NCBI GenBank assembly: GCA_034440635.1
Contig: JAOTON010000892.1
Span: forward strand, 62,001-126,000
Origin: Lepas anatifera
Taxonomy: Eukaryota; Arthropoda; Thecostraca; Lepadidae
Reading direction: 5' to 3'
Length of the DNA: 64,000 bases
Positions within the stretch are counted from its first letter, which is position 1. Every line of letters starts with the position of its first letter. The notes beneath the pieces were generated by a model. The model was not told the origin of the DNA. It saw only the letters and a program-made list of their open reading frames with translations, and ran no database searches. Of this stretch, positions 46,430 to 58,493 are shown one piece after another. The position numbers and the translations under genes are program-made.

Positions 46430-47999
46430 TTCAAAAATATATTATTGTAGAAAGGTATGTTTTAAAAGCAAAGTGATTCTACAATAAAACTGCTGATGTA
46501 GTCATCAATTATACCTACTCAAAAGAGAACGAACTGAAAAGTCTTGGGAAAATGTCCTTGTTTGAGCATGCTATTTTCCGCTCTTCTTTTAGGGCCAAAC
46601 TAACATTTTTCCCTAAAAACGGTTTTTGGTTTACTCGTTTTACTGAAAGCTTAAATTGGGAGCAGTTTCAAGTAAATGGCTCTGACATTTTTACACCAGA
46701 CAGATATTTCTTAAGACCCCATGCCTCGTCAACGACGGCCAACTTTGAACGCATGTGACCTACAGTGGTCACGTCCCGGTCCACCTTAGGTAGTTGGAGA
46801 TGTTACACAATAAGATTGAGGATTCTATATGCAAGATATTTTATATCGGAGGAAAACCAACAGAGTGAATTTGCTGTCAGAACCTGCGGATCTTTGAAAA
46901 GTCGTAAAAACTCAAAGTTTAGTTCCGATAGCCCGGATCAAGCACCGCTTCATTGTTACCTTCGCCGACTTCAGGGGAGCACCTCAATGGTGGTGCTCCC
47001 TGATCCGTCCAAGGGGAGGGGCACGGCCCCCTTTATTCCGCCGCCTATGAATGTACTATTTTTCATTTTTCTCAGGTGCCCGAAGCTCTGTTGGAGGAGC
47101 CAAATGTTACCTGCTAACATTTGAAAGAATTGATGAATGTGTCGATTGGTTGATTTTTTCTTGCTAATGTTTGTATCATTTACAACAGAGTCAGACATAT
47201 ATTTTTATTTCACCACAATCTCGTGTTCGTAGCAGTTCACCTGCATTAAAGGCCGAGGTTATCTCTAATGGGACCTACCAGGCTCCATCTCCAGCGCGCG
47301 TTAATGCCAGACCGCTCCCCAGTGCGCGTATAAACGGAAATCCACGTCAGCTTTTCTTCCTGTTCAAACAGAGAGAAGGAAGCGCATCAGAGAGCAGGAA
47401 GTGCAACGGGTTTCTGTCATTGTACACAGCTGCGAACACCTGAAAATATCCAGGACAACTTCAAAGACGCTCCAGTTGTCAGGAGCAGGGCACCGTCCCC
47501 TACACTCTCCCTGCCTCGGCGGCGACGCATTTGCTGAGACCGGACAGAATACCAAACATGCCACACGCCACCAGTAGCTCAGCTTTGGGACCTGCTTCCT
47601 TAACCTAATTTAGGTTTTCTCCACAGAAATTTTTAGTTTCAAGACAAATGATAAATTGATTACAGGATTTTCTGGCATGCTTTACAGTTTGGCTATCACA
47701 GCTAAAATCACGTTATAAAGGTGCCACATCCCCTTTAAGGCTACGTGCAAGAGGGATTTCTTCACCTTTCAGTGATGTGACACAAGCTTGAAGGGATTTT
47801 TCTTCCGCTGGATCTGCTGAAAATATTCTAAATTTTGTGATGCTTACTTGTAAATGCGAGAGAAGACAATGGATTTAATTGTGTTCCAAATGTAGAAACA
47901 AAGCATTCATTTTTTAACGTGGGGGTCTTTTTGGAATATTCTGAATAGTATTGATACATCCTTGATAATGATTGGATGGACACTAGACGTGTGACGTCA
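46430..47999. other. Intergenic stretch with a MITE remnant
   Basis: Around 46930-47048 a GC-rich block ends GGGCACGGCCCCCTTTATTC followed by CGCCGCCTATGAA, resembling the right end of family G. No gene is supported in the remainder. Confidence 0.4.
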
Positions 48000-48416
48000 C
48001 ACCACGCACCGGCCCTTGCTCTTGAAGGGAGGCTGATGGTAATCCGCCAGTAAGTTACTTGAGAGACACGAGTTATGCTTGCGAAGCCAGTTGTCTGTGG
48101 TGGTTGGGGCGGCGGGTTCTCGGCCACACGTCTGCACCGATGGGGCCACCGACACTATGCCGCGCGGTACCCAGGCGCTAGCTGCCAGCGCCTCCAGATG
48201 CAAACACTGTTTGTGTTCATTCTGCCAAAGCTCCATGCATAATTCAGAGTTTGTATCAGCAGATAAGTGCTCCTGCTGGAAACCTTTGAACTCTTGGTTG
48301 AAACTTTGAGCTGAAAAGCTATCCATCTCTCTCAGACCAGTAAATCTGTAGCTCGGTCGCTGAGCCGTCCTCCTTCTGCGCGGAGGAGGTAGGAGATAGT
48401 ACTTTTGCATCGTCAA
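47997..48416 (-). other. Unassigned open frame, 139 codons
   Basis: A GC-richer minus-strand frame with an Arg-rich start (PPPRRRRTAQRP) and a mixed-composition centre, including EHLSADTNSELCMELWQNEH. I recognise no domain. It could be an exon of a host gene or chance; no splice partner or repeat neighbour was found. Confidence 0.2.
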
Positions 48417-49543
48417 TGCTTCAGATACTTCTGGGGTACGGCAACCAATCGACAGACCTTTAAATATGATGTCAACATTAGTCTGCCCGGGTTAATAACA
48501 GGGTCCTGAAGGCCACCAAATGGCTTTGCGTGATTTACTTACCTCACCTTATTGACACAGTTCATCGGGAAGGTGATTTTACGAGTAACTTTGTAAGCTT
48601 AGCATCGCCTTTGCTTAGTCATATCGAATATCGCAGAATAAAGCCGTGCGATAAAAAATGCTGAACCCCCTCTCTGTAGTTTAGCATTATGCCACGGATA
48701 GATCAAATAAGAATCCGATGCTCTTGGGTGCTGTCATTGTGGTATATTGACTATTTGTTGTTTTCCCCACTATTTTGTTTTCCTGCATCTGCCTCTGGTC
48801 TCTTTGGCAGTAGGTCACGTATATCGATAATCAGAGATGTGACGCAGCTTCTTACGATTACTAGTGTATGAAATAAAAAACTGGTAAAGTATATGTTTTA
48901 CAATATAGTTCTGACTCGGGAATCGGTTTTGAATTTTGACTTTTCCGAGAACTGAAAAACATGCCTATTTTGCAGCATTGACTCTCAACAAGACCGAGAG
49001 CTATGAAAAATAGACTAACAAAAATGTGTATTTTACTCGCCCTTTCCCATAATTTTCGAGCTTTCGGACTTTTTTTGGAGCTGAATGTAAGAGTTCCAAT
49101 CCCATCTGATCCCAGTTTCAATTTTACATCGGACCGGTAGATTTCAGATCATAGCGATAGGGGTGAATCCCCTGATAGCAGTAGGGGTAGCCAGAAGCCT
49201 GACAGGAAGGAGGTTGAGAACCACACTAGAAACTGTACCACTCCATAACTGCTCACAGAAATATCTAGAATTTAGCATGTACTACATGCGCCCTTCTGAC
49301 TAGATTAGGGTCAATAACCAACTCAAACTTGAATAGTCGACCAGCACGAACGAATAAAAGACAGTCGTAAACTCAATAAGCATCACGCCCTTGTTAGCTC
49401 CGGTGTCCTGTGTCAGAAAAGGCGTAACTTCGTCAGTGGCCTAGAAGTAGCATAATCCACCGCAAAAAGTAAACAGTACGCCATGGTATCTATTCATGAG
49501 TTACTCTGGTGTAAATGACGTTGCACTGGGCTTCTGTGTAGAG
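48417..49543. other. Intergenic stretch, no gene recognised
   Basis: About 1.1 kb without recognisable exon, RNA or repeat shared with the rest of the window. Confidence 0.4.
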
Positions 49544-49670
49544 CAGTGGTTCCCAGCCATCCCGACACGATCACCCCGTCTCAGCAATCAGAGCAGGCCA
49601 TTACCCGACCCTTCAAAATGTATACCGATTTTTTTACAAATAGCTTAATTGTTTCCCAATGTGCTGGTTG

Positions 49671-49824
49671 CAGGGGTGCAGCCACTGGGGGGTGGGGGGG
49701 CTAAAAGGGGCATTTGTCCGCCTTCCGGTCGATTTTTCTCTTTCCCATTGCAACTGCCCGTCGTGAAAAGTTTCCCCCTTAACATTAGCTTGCTAACCCT
49801 TCAGAAAATCCTGCCTACGCCCTC
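49671..49824 (+). mobile_element. hAT-like MITE nested in the hAT fossil
   Basis: Begins CAGGGGTGCAGCCACTGG and ends CCTGCCTACGCCCTC. Flanks GCTGGTTG (49663-49670) and GTTGCTTG (49825-49832) match at 6 of 8 positions. Non-coding. Confidence 0.55.
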
Positions 49825-49898
49825 GTTGCTTGCACCTGTTTATTCCATCGGAGCATCGCAACTCGCAATAGAAACACAGACTGAGAGCACACATGTAT

Positions 49899-50170
49899 TT
49901 ATTCCATTTTCTTCACCAATTTCTCAATTCTGGGCTTAGTTGCCGACAAGGCGCACCGAAAATCGCTTTCTAGGTTCAGACGGTTCCTCAACCTTGTTTT
50001 GATGGCTACCATGGTCGAAAAACCGGCTTCACACAAATACGTCGTCGGGAATGGCAGCAGCTTTTTTAGGGCACGGCTCGAAAAGATTGGAAAAATCACT
50101 CCACATTTTTCTCCAAAATGTTGGCAGGTCGCTTTCAGGAAAATCCGTTCTGAGCGTTGTGTCGGCTGTT
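49899..50170 (-). pseudogene. hAT transposase C-terminal dimerisation region, degraded
   Basis: The minus strand reads an FWRKMWSDF segment, then after a frameshift near 50095 RALKKLLPFPTTYLCEAGFS and IKTRLRNRLNLESDFRCALS, ending KPRIEKLVKKME and a stop at 49899. From memory of the family, LLPF.TTYLCE.GFS followed by K.R.RL..E.DLR.ALS is the conserved hAT C-terminal dimerisation region, also kept in ZBED/FAM200-type domesticated genes. Only this tail survives, and with a frameshift, so it is a fossil rather than a gene. Confidence 0.8.
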
Positions 50171-50435
50171 AGGATGAACAGCTATATATCATTGCACGTG
50201 ATGTGCCACGTTAGATAAGATTATGTTGTGTTTTGGAAGGATGAATAAAGTGCATGGAATAATCGATACATGGTGTCAGAAGTGACTAACCCATACTCTA
50301 TAATGTAATATTTCCTCAATATTTTTCTTGATGAGATTCGACCAGATTTATCTCCTATAATCACTTGCTCCGGTAGAAATACTGAATATGAATAATCTAC
50401 CACTTCCTGTAAGATTGCAACTATCTAATCCTACA

Positions 50436-50640
50436 CTGAGAAAAAAATCACTCCCGGTGTAGTATTCTAACGCCTTTTTGGTCATAACGCCTCATTAGAG
50501 AGGCTTCATACCACAAGAAAAGGAGTGAATTTTGGCGGGAAAACTGAAAAGTGGCTTAAAAAAGAGTGAGCTTACTCTACTAGCGTACTGGTTCTCTCAA
50601 AACTGGAGCAGTAACAATAAATGGAGTGAATTCACCCGTC
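50436..50640 (+). mobile_element. CACTG-ended element fragment, copy 1
   Basis: Begins CACTGAGAAAAAAATCACTC and carries repeated GGAGTGAATTTTGGC / TGGAGTGAATTC motifs. The opposite-orientation copy at 57860-58179 ends GGGGTGATTTTTTCTCTCAG. Termini CACTG recall CACTA/EnSpm-type ends, but the class is uncertain and no second end was found. Confidence 0.45.
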
Positions 50641-51107
50641 TTTTAGAAACAAGAACCACAAGGTAGAGTATGAAAACACTTTTACCGATACATATAGTAA
50701 TTAGACTCTTACTGAAGGAATTGGGCCTCATCAGGGGGTTTACGTTACACCAGAATCCATGCAGCCTGTTAGCCATTTTCCCTTTCAATGTCAAGTCGGG
50801 CGGTTGATGGCAATAGCGCTGTCTTATTTTTCTGTGTTAAGGTCAGAAGACGTTTGTGGAGTGGTTTTTAAGTGAAACTGTTCCTGTGAAATAGCCATGA
50901 TCCTCTTGTGTAACTTATTCTGTGATAATGCGGCGTATGAAGGTGAATATTGTTCCTGACGAGCAAGGAGGATGTCGGCACTCTCAAATTGAACCGTGAG
51001 TACCTCATACAACTAGTGGAACTTTCCGAACATGCATTTCTAGTCCGTTTAATTCCATAAGCACCATCGTCAAATATGGCCTCATCTGTCGAATACTCTT
51101 ACACGTG

Positions 51108-51383
51108 AAGTGACGGGTCTAGGATTTCGGTAGAGTGAAGGGCGAGCGAGCCTCAGAGGGCGCATTTTGCCAAACGAAGGATGCACCTTTTCGCCCCAAA
51201 GGAGCTGACTTTTTTCAACCAGGGACGCCACATGTCGTATCCTAGGGGAGAGGAGATCGGATATTTTTTGCCTCGAAGACCTAGTGTAAGCCGTTGTTTG
51301 GGGGCGCCTTTTCGCCCCAGATTGGCGCCTCTTAGGCGTGTGGAGGCCGCGGCCCTCTTTCCCCTCCCTTGGGTCTGTCACTG
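51108..51383 (+). mobile_element. hAT-like MITE, about 276 bp
   Basis: Inverted ends AAGTGACGGGTCTAGG and TTGGGTCTGTCACTG. Flanks TACACGTG (51100-51107) and TACTCGTA (51384-51391) match at 6 of 8 positions. The interior has TTTTCGCCCC and GGCGCCT motifs resembling family G. Non-coding. Confidence 0.6.
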
Positions 51384-51499
51384 TACTCGTAAGATCTGGA
51401 CCGCGACTGCTTTCAGGTTAAACACATTTCCCTGTTATATTTCAATTTCATTGTATAATTGCCATCCATACCAAAAGCAGGGAAAAGAGGGGGTCAGCG

Positions 51500-51730
51500 G
51501 TCCGGGCTCCCCTTTTTCGTCCAATTCCTATCTCAGCTCAATTGGGATGAAACCGGAAAATTGTACTACTAGACAATGCGGAAGGCAACGATGAGCTCAA
51601 ATCCGATAAGTTTTGTATCCAAGCGTGGAAAATCTCTTGCCAGCAGCAATATGAAAACTGTCTACCCCCTACCCCTTTTTATTTTTGGCAGAGTCTAAGT
51701 ACATTTGCGAGTGTGGACGAAAATCGCATT
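51500..51730 (+). repeat. Dispersed repeat, copy 2
   Basis: Partner of 16548-16790 with the same order of short conserved segments (TCTCAGCTCAATTGGGATGA, CCGATAAGTTTTG, CTTGCCAGCAGCAA). Non-coding; class unknown. Confidence 0.55.
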
Positions 51731-52092
51731 GGGATTAGTCTGTGGAAATGCGGGATCAATACCGTGTTGTGTTAAGCTTTTGGAGAGAACAAATAATTGA
51801 GAGTGCTTCTGAGAGTGAGAGAGCCCTCGAAAAAGCTCCTTTTCGGGCATTAAGAAGTAGCGGCATAGCCAGGATTCGACCCGGAAGGGCGATGACCATC
51901 AAAAGGCCCATGACAGACCGTACGAGTCCAGGCTCAGCCCCCGAGATCCTCAGTTAAATCCATAAATCGATGTTGGTGTCGTCTCAGGACCAATGTTCGG
52001 GAATAACGATACCTAAAATTTCCTGGTCCCTCTCAATTGGAATGAGATCAGGAAATCTTTGGACGACACGTGGCCACACCTCTTTGGTCCCT

Positions 52093-55000
52093 GGGGCATT
52101 CCAGGACAGATCGACCAAGGCTTGACACCACCATGTCTAGAAAAAATCTGAAACTTTGTCTCCGGGGTAGTTTTGGGCCAGAAACACGCCTGTGAGAATC
52201 TCAGCCCCTCCGACCAACGGTGACCGAGTTATAGCCCGAGGCACTTTCGGGAGGTCACGTTGTAGACTCATCTTTGATGCTTCATAACTCAACAACGCAT
52301 CACCTGATTAACAAGTTTTGTATATCATTGAACTCGTCTTGAATTATACTTTATTTTGAAAAAGAAAGTGGTAAAATTTGAAAATTTTTTACTTTTAATT
52401 TGTTTGACCTTTTCCTTTTGACCTAGCTTGACCTTTTCCCAGTTGAAATTGCCCTTTTAGACACCTCAAAAATGTTTCTTCATAAAATATATTTCGATAG
52501 CAAAAATAAAAAAATGCGTTCTTCCTATAAGTTCCGAATATTTAGCACCTAAGGTAGGTATGTACACGGTTTTTGACCATTGCGGTAGTACAGCCTTATG
52601 TTTAACGCCGCAAATATAGCGATTGCTTTTGTAATCGGTCGCTGGAAATCATACTCCATTGTCTTTACGAAATTTTAATCGTACAAGTATCCGAATTTAT
52701 GACAATTAACACGCGCCCACCCGAGGGGGTGGGCAACCGGCCTCCTCAGGTTTCCACAGGTAGTAAAAAAAACACCTTCGCGCAGCGCCACCGTACTTCA
52801 TGTACCTCTAACTCTAAATTTTTGCAGCTTCGGGCAAAATTTTAGGTCTGGGTCATACCAGGTCAGACCACCAACCCAGGTCAAGAGACCTAGCCTCAAA
52901 CTTTGGGAGGTGCATAAATCATATCAAATTTAGCCTATCGTGGTTAGAATCGCATTACATAGTAAGATCGCCTAGCAAGATAATTTTTCGTAGCAGGATT
53001 TCTATATCGATAACCGGGAGCAGGGCAAAGGTCATGATCTTTCCATTATAAATGCATGGGGCGATTGGTAAATTTTGATAACTTGCGAGAATTGAGAATT
53101 GTCGAGAATTGCGATGGAGGTTGTATTTTTACATTGTCGTGTCTGACTTGCCACTGCAGTTTGATTAATATTCTTTTTACCATACAGACCTAAGCCTGGC
53201 TCTAGGTCAAAGCAGGTTAATTTTGACATTTGACTAGGCAATATTATAAGATACATAATCCGTTTGGGCTCAACAAGAGTGTTCCAATGGTATTGAACTT
53301 TTCTTTCTACGGCTCTTCTCTGTCACCTATTATGCCACAAAATTTAGGTTTCCACTTAGTTCCCGTAAGAAATACTGTGACCTTGAGCAACCTCAAAGGC
53401 GACACGACCAAACGATTGTATGTAACATATTCGGTAATGATTAAAACTGGCTATTTAGCGGCATCACTCCCAGTGCACTGTGTCATTATTTATCTGGGAT
53501 TCTCGGATCCGTGTCAGCTATGAAATGATCACCTTGTAAAAATATCATGAGGCAACCTGTTCAAGCGACCAAGTCGAATGCGTTACAATTTCAGGACATT
53601 TTGTCGAATATATGAGCAGATTCAAATTACTTTTTGGGAATGAAAGCCTTTCAGACACGTTTGTTTACATTGCATGAATCCTCTCAAACATATGCTGTGC
53701 TGCACTGGATCAGCTTGCATCGATACTATTTTCCATCTCCAGGAACGATGTAATTGTGTGAGTTAGTGGTGCTCATAGGATAAGTTATACTTGTTTCAAT
53801 TATTGATAAGGTCGCGACATCTTTGTAAATTTTCGTTTAAGGCTGAAAGGTTCATTATTAATAAGTTCATTTGCCCTCGTCTCCCTCGAAACAAGGAATC
53901 CCTTTTTATCACTTTTAATGGCTGCAGTTTTTCTGTTTATAAATATTGCCCAATTTGTTGCCAGTTCAGTTTTTTATACCTTTTGTACAAGTTGTTCTCA
54001 GTTCGATTGTTGGAGTCGGGGTCTCACTAAAGTCATCAATGGACTTGTCACGGAGACCCCGACCCCACCATCCGAACGAGCAACTCCCACAATGAAGGGT
54101 TGATTTTAGAAGCCAACGTTTAACGTCCCACACAGCACAGGGACGGCCGCCCCGCTCAGGTCACCCTCTCACCAGTCAGTTGCCAGCCGACCTGTACGTC
54201 GGGTAAGCTATTGAGCGCCGGAGCGTCTCAGCGGAACCGATCCCAAGCCTGGACATGCATTGCCACTGCATGCTTCTGAGCCGCGGGCCGGAGCCCAACG
54301 CTCTACCAACTGAGCTACCGGGGCGGCAAGGAGGCGGTTTTAGGATTAGGTGTCTCACTAGAGTCATCAAGGGACTTTTTACGGAGACCCTGAGCCCACC
54401 ACCCAAACGAGCAACTCCCACGATAAAGTGTTAATCAAGGAAACAAAGTTGAAAGTCCCACAAGGCATAACGACGAACGTCTACCTCAGGTCACCCCCTC
54501 ACCACTGAGTTGCCTGCTGGCCTTCAGCATTTACGGTACCTACCACCTCCCAGTTGACCTAAATTATTTTTCCAGAAGTTGCAAAATGTTGTGTTAGAGG
54601 TAGATGGAGTACGGTGGCGCTGCGCGAAGGTATTTTTTACTACCTGTAGAGACCTGAGGAGGCCGGTTGCCCACCCCCTCGGGTGGGCGCGTGTTAATTG
54701 TCATAAATTCGGATACTTGTACGATTAAAATTTCGTAAAGACAATGGAGTATGATTTCCAGCGACCGATTACAAAAGCAATCGCTATATTTGCGGCGTTA
54801 AACATAAGGCTGTACTACCGCAATGGTCAAAAACCGTGTACATACCTACCTTAGGTGCTAAATATTCGGAACTTATAGCAAGAACGCATTTTTTTATTTT
54901 TGCTATCGAAAGATATTTTATGAAGAAACATTTTCGAGGTGTCTAAAAGGGCAATTTCAACTGGGAAAAGGTCAAGCTAGGTCAAAAAGGAAAAGGTCAA

Positions 55001-55319
55001 ACAAATTAAAAGTCAAAAATTTTCAAATTTTAACATTTTCTTTTTCAAAATAAACTATAATTCAAGACGAGTTCAATGATATACAAAACTTGTTAATCAG
55101 GTGATGCGTTGTTGAGTTATGAAGCATCAAAGATGAGTCTACAACGTGACCTCCCGAAAATGCCTCGGGCTATAACTCGGTCACCGTTGGTCGGAGGGGG
55201 CTAAGATTCTCACAGGCGTGTTCCTGGCCCAAAACTACCCCGGAGACAAAGTTTCAGTTTTTTCTAGACATGGTGGTGTCAAATTGAAATATTTTGGTCG
55301 TTTTGTCCTGGAATGCCCC
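52093..55319. mobile_element. Long-TIR element X2 (3.2 kb, non-autonomous)
   Basis: Ends GGGGCATTCCAGGACA at the left and TGTCCTGGAATGCCCC at the right are perfect 16-bp inverses. Similarity continues inward for about 760 bp on each side (52093-52850 against 54558-55319). It matches X1 arm for arm, including inner left-arm sequence to about 53480. The interior lacks a transposase and includes a tRNA-derived SINE and a roughly 330-bp-spaced duplication. No convincing TSD was read. Confidence 0.82.
54014..54345 (-). mobile_element. tRNA-derived SINE (minus strand) in X2
   Basis: The minus strand from about 54326 starts GCCCCGGTAGCTCAGTTGGT then AGAGCGTTGGGCTCCGG, a clear tRNA-type D-arm and anticodon region (A-box at 54306-54317). 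A non-tRNA body follows, including a GGGACGTTAAACG motif and TTGCTCGTTCGGATGGTGGG. The body resembles a second copy at about 54345-54510 and sequence in X1 at 14963-15090. The B-box is degenerate. Confidence 0.6.
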
Positions 55320-56663
55320 TCTTTTTAAAATGTTTATGCTGGGAACGAATAAAAACGCTTCAATATATTCTTGCGAACAGACGAGTTTATCCATTATGTA
55401 AACCTGGTTTGGTTTAGAGCAGTTCCGTAGCCACGTGGGTGCACTCGGCGCCTGGTCATTCTCTGCGAGCTCAGAGCACTTCCCTGGGCATGGGCGTAGA
55501 ATGTCCCATGTATGTCCATGCATGTCCCATTTAGCATGGGCGCAGAAACCGTAATGGTATTGGCAGTGGCTGCCTCTCACTGTCGAACTGTGGGGGCAGT
55601 GCCCCCTCCCCCAATTCCCAACTTTGAGCTGATTTCAGAACCTTTTCGGTACCCATCAAATTAAGTGGTAGGCTAAATTTCCTTTCACCCTACCATCGGT
55701 GACGGCTCTTGCCCCTTTCCCCGAGCTTAAAAAATGTTCCGGCACCTGTGCCCCGTACCGAAGGCATAGAGACTTCCCGAAATCTGAACTAAAAAAACTT
55801 GACTCTCAGCTAGTGCCTGTCTTTGGTTGCACGTCCTCTGAGGCTTTTGCCTGGTTACGGACCTGCTTTGGAGGGGAACCATGGCATTGACAGGATGGCT
55901 CCCGTGATCCATACCCGGCACGAAACTTCTCGATATTTCTCAAAAACTTCTGCCCTGGAAAACGAATCTTATGTTCAAACAAACAATAAGCCAGCAAACG
56001 GGCAACGGAAAATCACTATAGTCAAAAATAGTCACATTCAAATTTAAATACAACTCCGAATCAACTGAATATCACGCACATGTGTTTTATGTTGAATAAG
56101 GCTGGTCCAAGCAGCGAATTGAATATAAAATATTTATCTCTTGTCTATTTTTCCAGGGGAAATATAACCCCGGCTATCCCTGCTTCTGGGTGAGCTGTCA
56201 CTCAGACAAAAAACCGTGGAGGACAAGACCGGCCTGAAACTCGTGGGTCGTGCGGTCTATGCGGGGAAAATGGAGGTGGCTACCTTTGCCGACAACGGTG
56301 TTCAACTCCAAGTTTTCACCGTGGAGCAAAATCATCGGTCACTACGTACAAGCACTGATACTTGGAATACAGGACGGAACAAAAGTGCCAGCAAAACCCG
56401 TGCCGTTGGTTCATCGAGTGATATAGACTCCTCGGAAATCAGGTGTTTCATCTCAGGTGATGTGGATGCCAGAGAACAGGCGCCAAACTGTGTGATTTTC
56501 CCTGTGGTTTTGCTGTGGTTTGTTTGTGTCACAATTTCCGCTGATTCTTTGTAATAGTAAATAAATATGCATTTGTTATAGCGTCTGTCTGTATTTCATG
56601 CATTATTGGGTGAAAACTGATTTCTAATATGTGTTCTTATTTATTTAAAACATTCAAACTTAA
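55320..56663. other. Intergenic stretch, no gene recognised
   Basis: A plus-strand open frame at 56216-56554 (METHYL-poor, mixed composition) has no recognised domain. A GC-rich MITE-like patch lies near 55585-55740. Nothing else is supported. Confidence 0.35.
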
Positions 56664-56870
56664 TTAGGGCAATTCCATCACAAATCGACCGGGTTCTACA
56701 CGGTGCCCCATCGATTTTCTTTGAAATGGGTTTACGGGGTTCTAATTGGCCCTGAAGCCGAATATGAAAACTTTGACCTTGATTAGATCACAACTTTTGG
56801 GAGTTATAGCCTCAGGAAGTGTTCGGGAATCTGATTACCGTGCACTTTTCGGATGCCCACAAACACCACT
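56664..56870 (+). mobile_element. Truncated end related to the giant transposon
   Basis: Starts AGGGCAATTCCATCACAAAT followed by CGACCGGGTTCTACACGG, then ATCGATTTTCTTTGAAATG, a GGCCCTGAAGCCGAATATGA segment and GAGTTATAGCCTCAGG. This is the order of the giant transposon's TIR at 24488-24690, at lower identity. It fades after about 56870. No partner end was found. Confidence 0.7.
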
Positions 56871-57004
56871 AGAACTCATAAATATGTACAAATAAACTAT
56901 ATGTACAAAAAACTATATGTATATGTTCATGTACAAAAATACTATAGTATTGTTAAAAGATTGGTAAAAATTTTGCCATTTGGGGGCATGCCCCCTGCCC
57001 CCTC

Positions 57005-57110
57005 CATATGCGGATCCAGGAGGGCAGGTGCCCCCCATCAACTCTCGTCGCCCCCTGAAATGGTCACGGCGTCGCCCTGGAAGGATCCGTCGCTGCTCCG
57101 GACATTTTTT
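57005..57110 (-). mobile_element. MITE family G fragment, inverted
   Basis: CATATGCGGATCCAGGAGGG followed by GTGCCCCCCATCAACTCTCG and CGCCCCCTGAAATGGTCACG corresponds to the reverse complement of the right part of family G. The other half is absent. Confidence 0.6.
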
Positions 57111-57250
57111 ACTTTTGCCCGATTATAAGATGACGGGAGTATGGTCACTGGCGGCGGAACTGGGGGGGGCACCGGGGCACGGTGCCCTCCCTTAAATCAT
57201 AAATTTCAACAATAACCCAATGGCGTTGACTGAAAAGAAATGGGTTGAAA

Positions 57251-57504
57251 CATAGGCGGATCCAGGATTGCCAATCGGGGGAGGGGGCACCTTCCCGGGT
57301 GGGCGCCATCCGGCCCGGGGGGGCCGCCACTTTTGACCGGCAAAACCTATCAGATGGGCGCAAAATGCTATCGGTGGGCGCCGATTTTCGCATCCTGGGG
57401 GAAGCGACATTTCAGGGGGGGCGTCGTTGACCTTTCAGGGGGAGGGCGCCGAGAGTCGATCGGGGGCACGTGTCCCCTCCCCCTTTCCCCTGCATCCACC
57501 TATG
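57251..57504 (+). mobile_element. MITE family G, full copy with perfect TSD
   Basis: 254 bp from CATAGGCGGATCCAGGATTG to GCATCCACCTATG. Flanked by perfect GGTTGAAA at 57243-57250 and 57505-57512. The interior aligns with 20736-21002. Confidence 0.92.
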
Positions 57505-57859
57505 GGTTGAAAAGCTCATGGTGCCCCCTTAAATTTGGACGTTCCACCGTCGCTGAGTATGGTAGAAAACCGTCGGAATATGTATCTTTTCCACCGTTCC
57601 GCATATTATTTCTATGAAAATACTACTTTTCCAAGGTCCATTTTTTATAAAGCGTCGGTGAAAATTCAGTGCACTAGAATAGTCTCCGCTGGAGGCATTT
57701 CTAAAATTACACCGAACTGCATCCTTTACTTTACGTTTACGCTTTTACTTGTCCCGTTTGAATATCTCCGGAATACGAGGTTCAATCATCAGCTGGCATG
57801 GGATTGTTTTCATGTCACGTGACCGTGTCTCCCTGTCTGGTTTCGAGAGTGAACATACC

Positions 57860-58179
57860 CTATGGTAGAGTAAGTCGAAGTTACTCCTAAAGAGGGGGTG
57901 GTTTTTGCACCATCACTCCCCCTTTTGGCTTTACTCTATATTTTGAACACTCTTTTTGCGGAGTGAGCGGTATATTTAAGCACACAATAGGGAGTGTCAT
58001 TACTCCCCCAGAGTGACTGTACGCTCATATTAGGGAAGATTCACTCCAATGTAACGAGGAACAGAAACTTCTTAGATGGAGTACCAATCCTCCACGAACT
58101 AGAGTACTGGCACGCTGAAACGAGGTGTTAAAATTGCACCGGTTTACGCTAGATATCGGGGTGATTTTTTCTCTCAGTG
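57860..58179 (-). mobile_element. CACTG-ended element fragment, copy 2
   Basis: Ends GGGGTGATTTTTTCTCTCAG then TG at 58179, the reverse complement of the start of 50436-50640. GAGTGA/TCACTC motifs recur through it. It abuts gag sequence of the second gypsy element, so it may have truncated that element. Confidence 0.45.
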
Positions 58180-58180
58180 T

Positions 58181-58492
58181 AACGGTAATTTCGAATCAGC
58201 CTGGAAACTTTGGATCAGACAATGGCGAAACTATGCAGTCGCAACTGGATTAGAAGAAAAACCACAAGCCGTAAAGGTTGAAACCCTACTAACGTGTATG
58301 GGACCAGACGCTATGATGATTTTAGACGGTCTATGCACACACAAAGAGGACCAAAGCACGGTCGAGTCTATAATTGGAAAGTTTGAGTCATACTGCGGTG
58401 TTAAACCCAACGAAACATACGAACGATACAAGTTCAATATTCGTAAACAAGCTGCAGGGAAAATATTGATAATATGTAGCCCGCCTGCGACA
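58181..58492 (+). pseudogene. Gypsy 2 gag, N-terminal remnant
   Basis: The frame starting at 58187 reads NFESAWKLWIRQWRNYAVAT, then EEKPQAVKVETLLTCMGPDA and a FESYCGVKPNETYERYKF block, typical of the gag of Mag-like gypsy elements. It goes out of frame near 58455-58493 relative to the downstream gag-protease frame. The left boundary is the end of the CACTG fragment, so the true gag start is missing. Confidence 0.75.
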
Positions 58493-58493
58493 G

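Larger units (their letters stand above)
49544..50175 (-). mobile_element. hAT (Charlie-like) element fossil
   Basis: The left end CAGTGGTTCCCAGCCATC at 49544 is the typical hAT/Charlie terminus. A minus-strand transposase C-terminus lies at 49899-50170, so the left end is the element's 3' end. The 5' part of the element is missing. A smaller MITE is inserted at 49671-49824. Confidence 0.7.
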
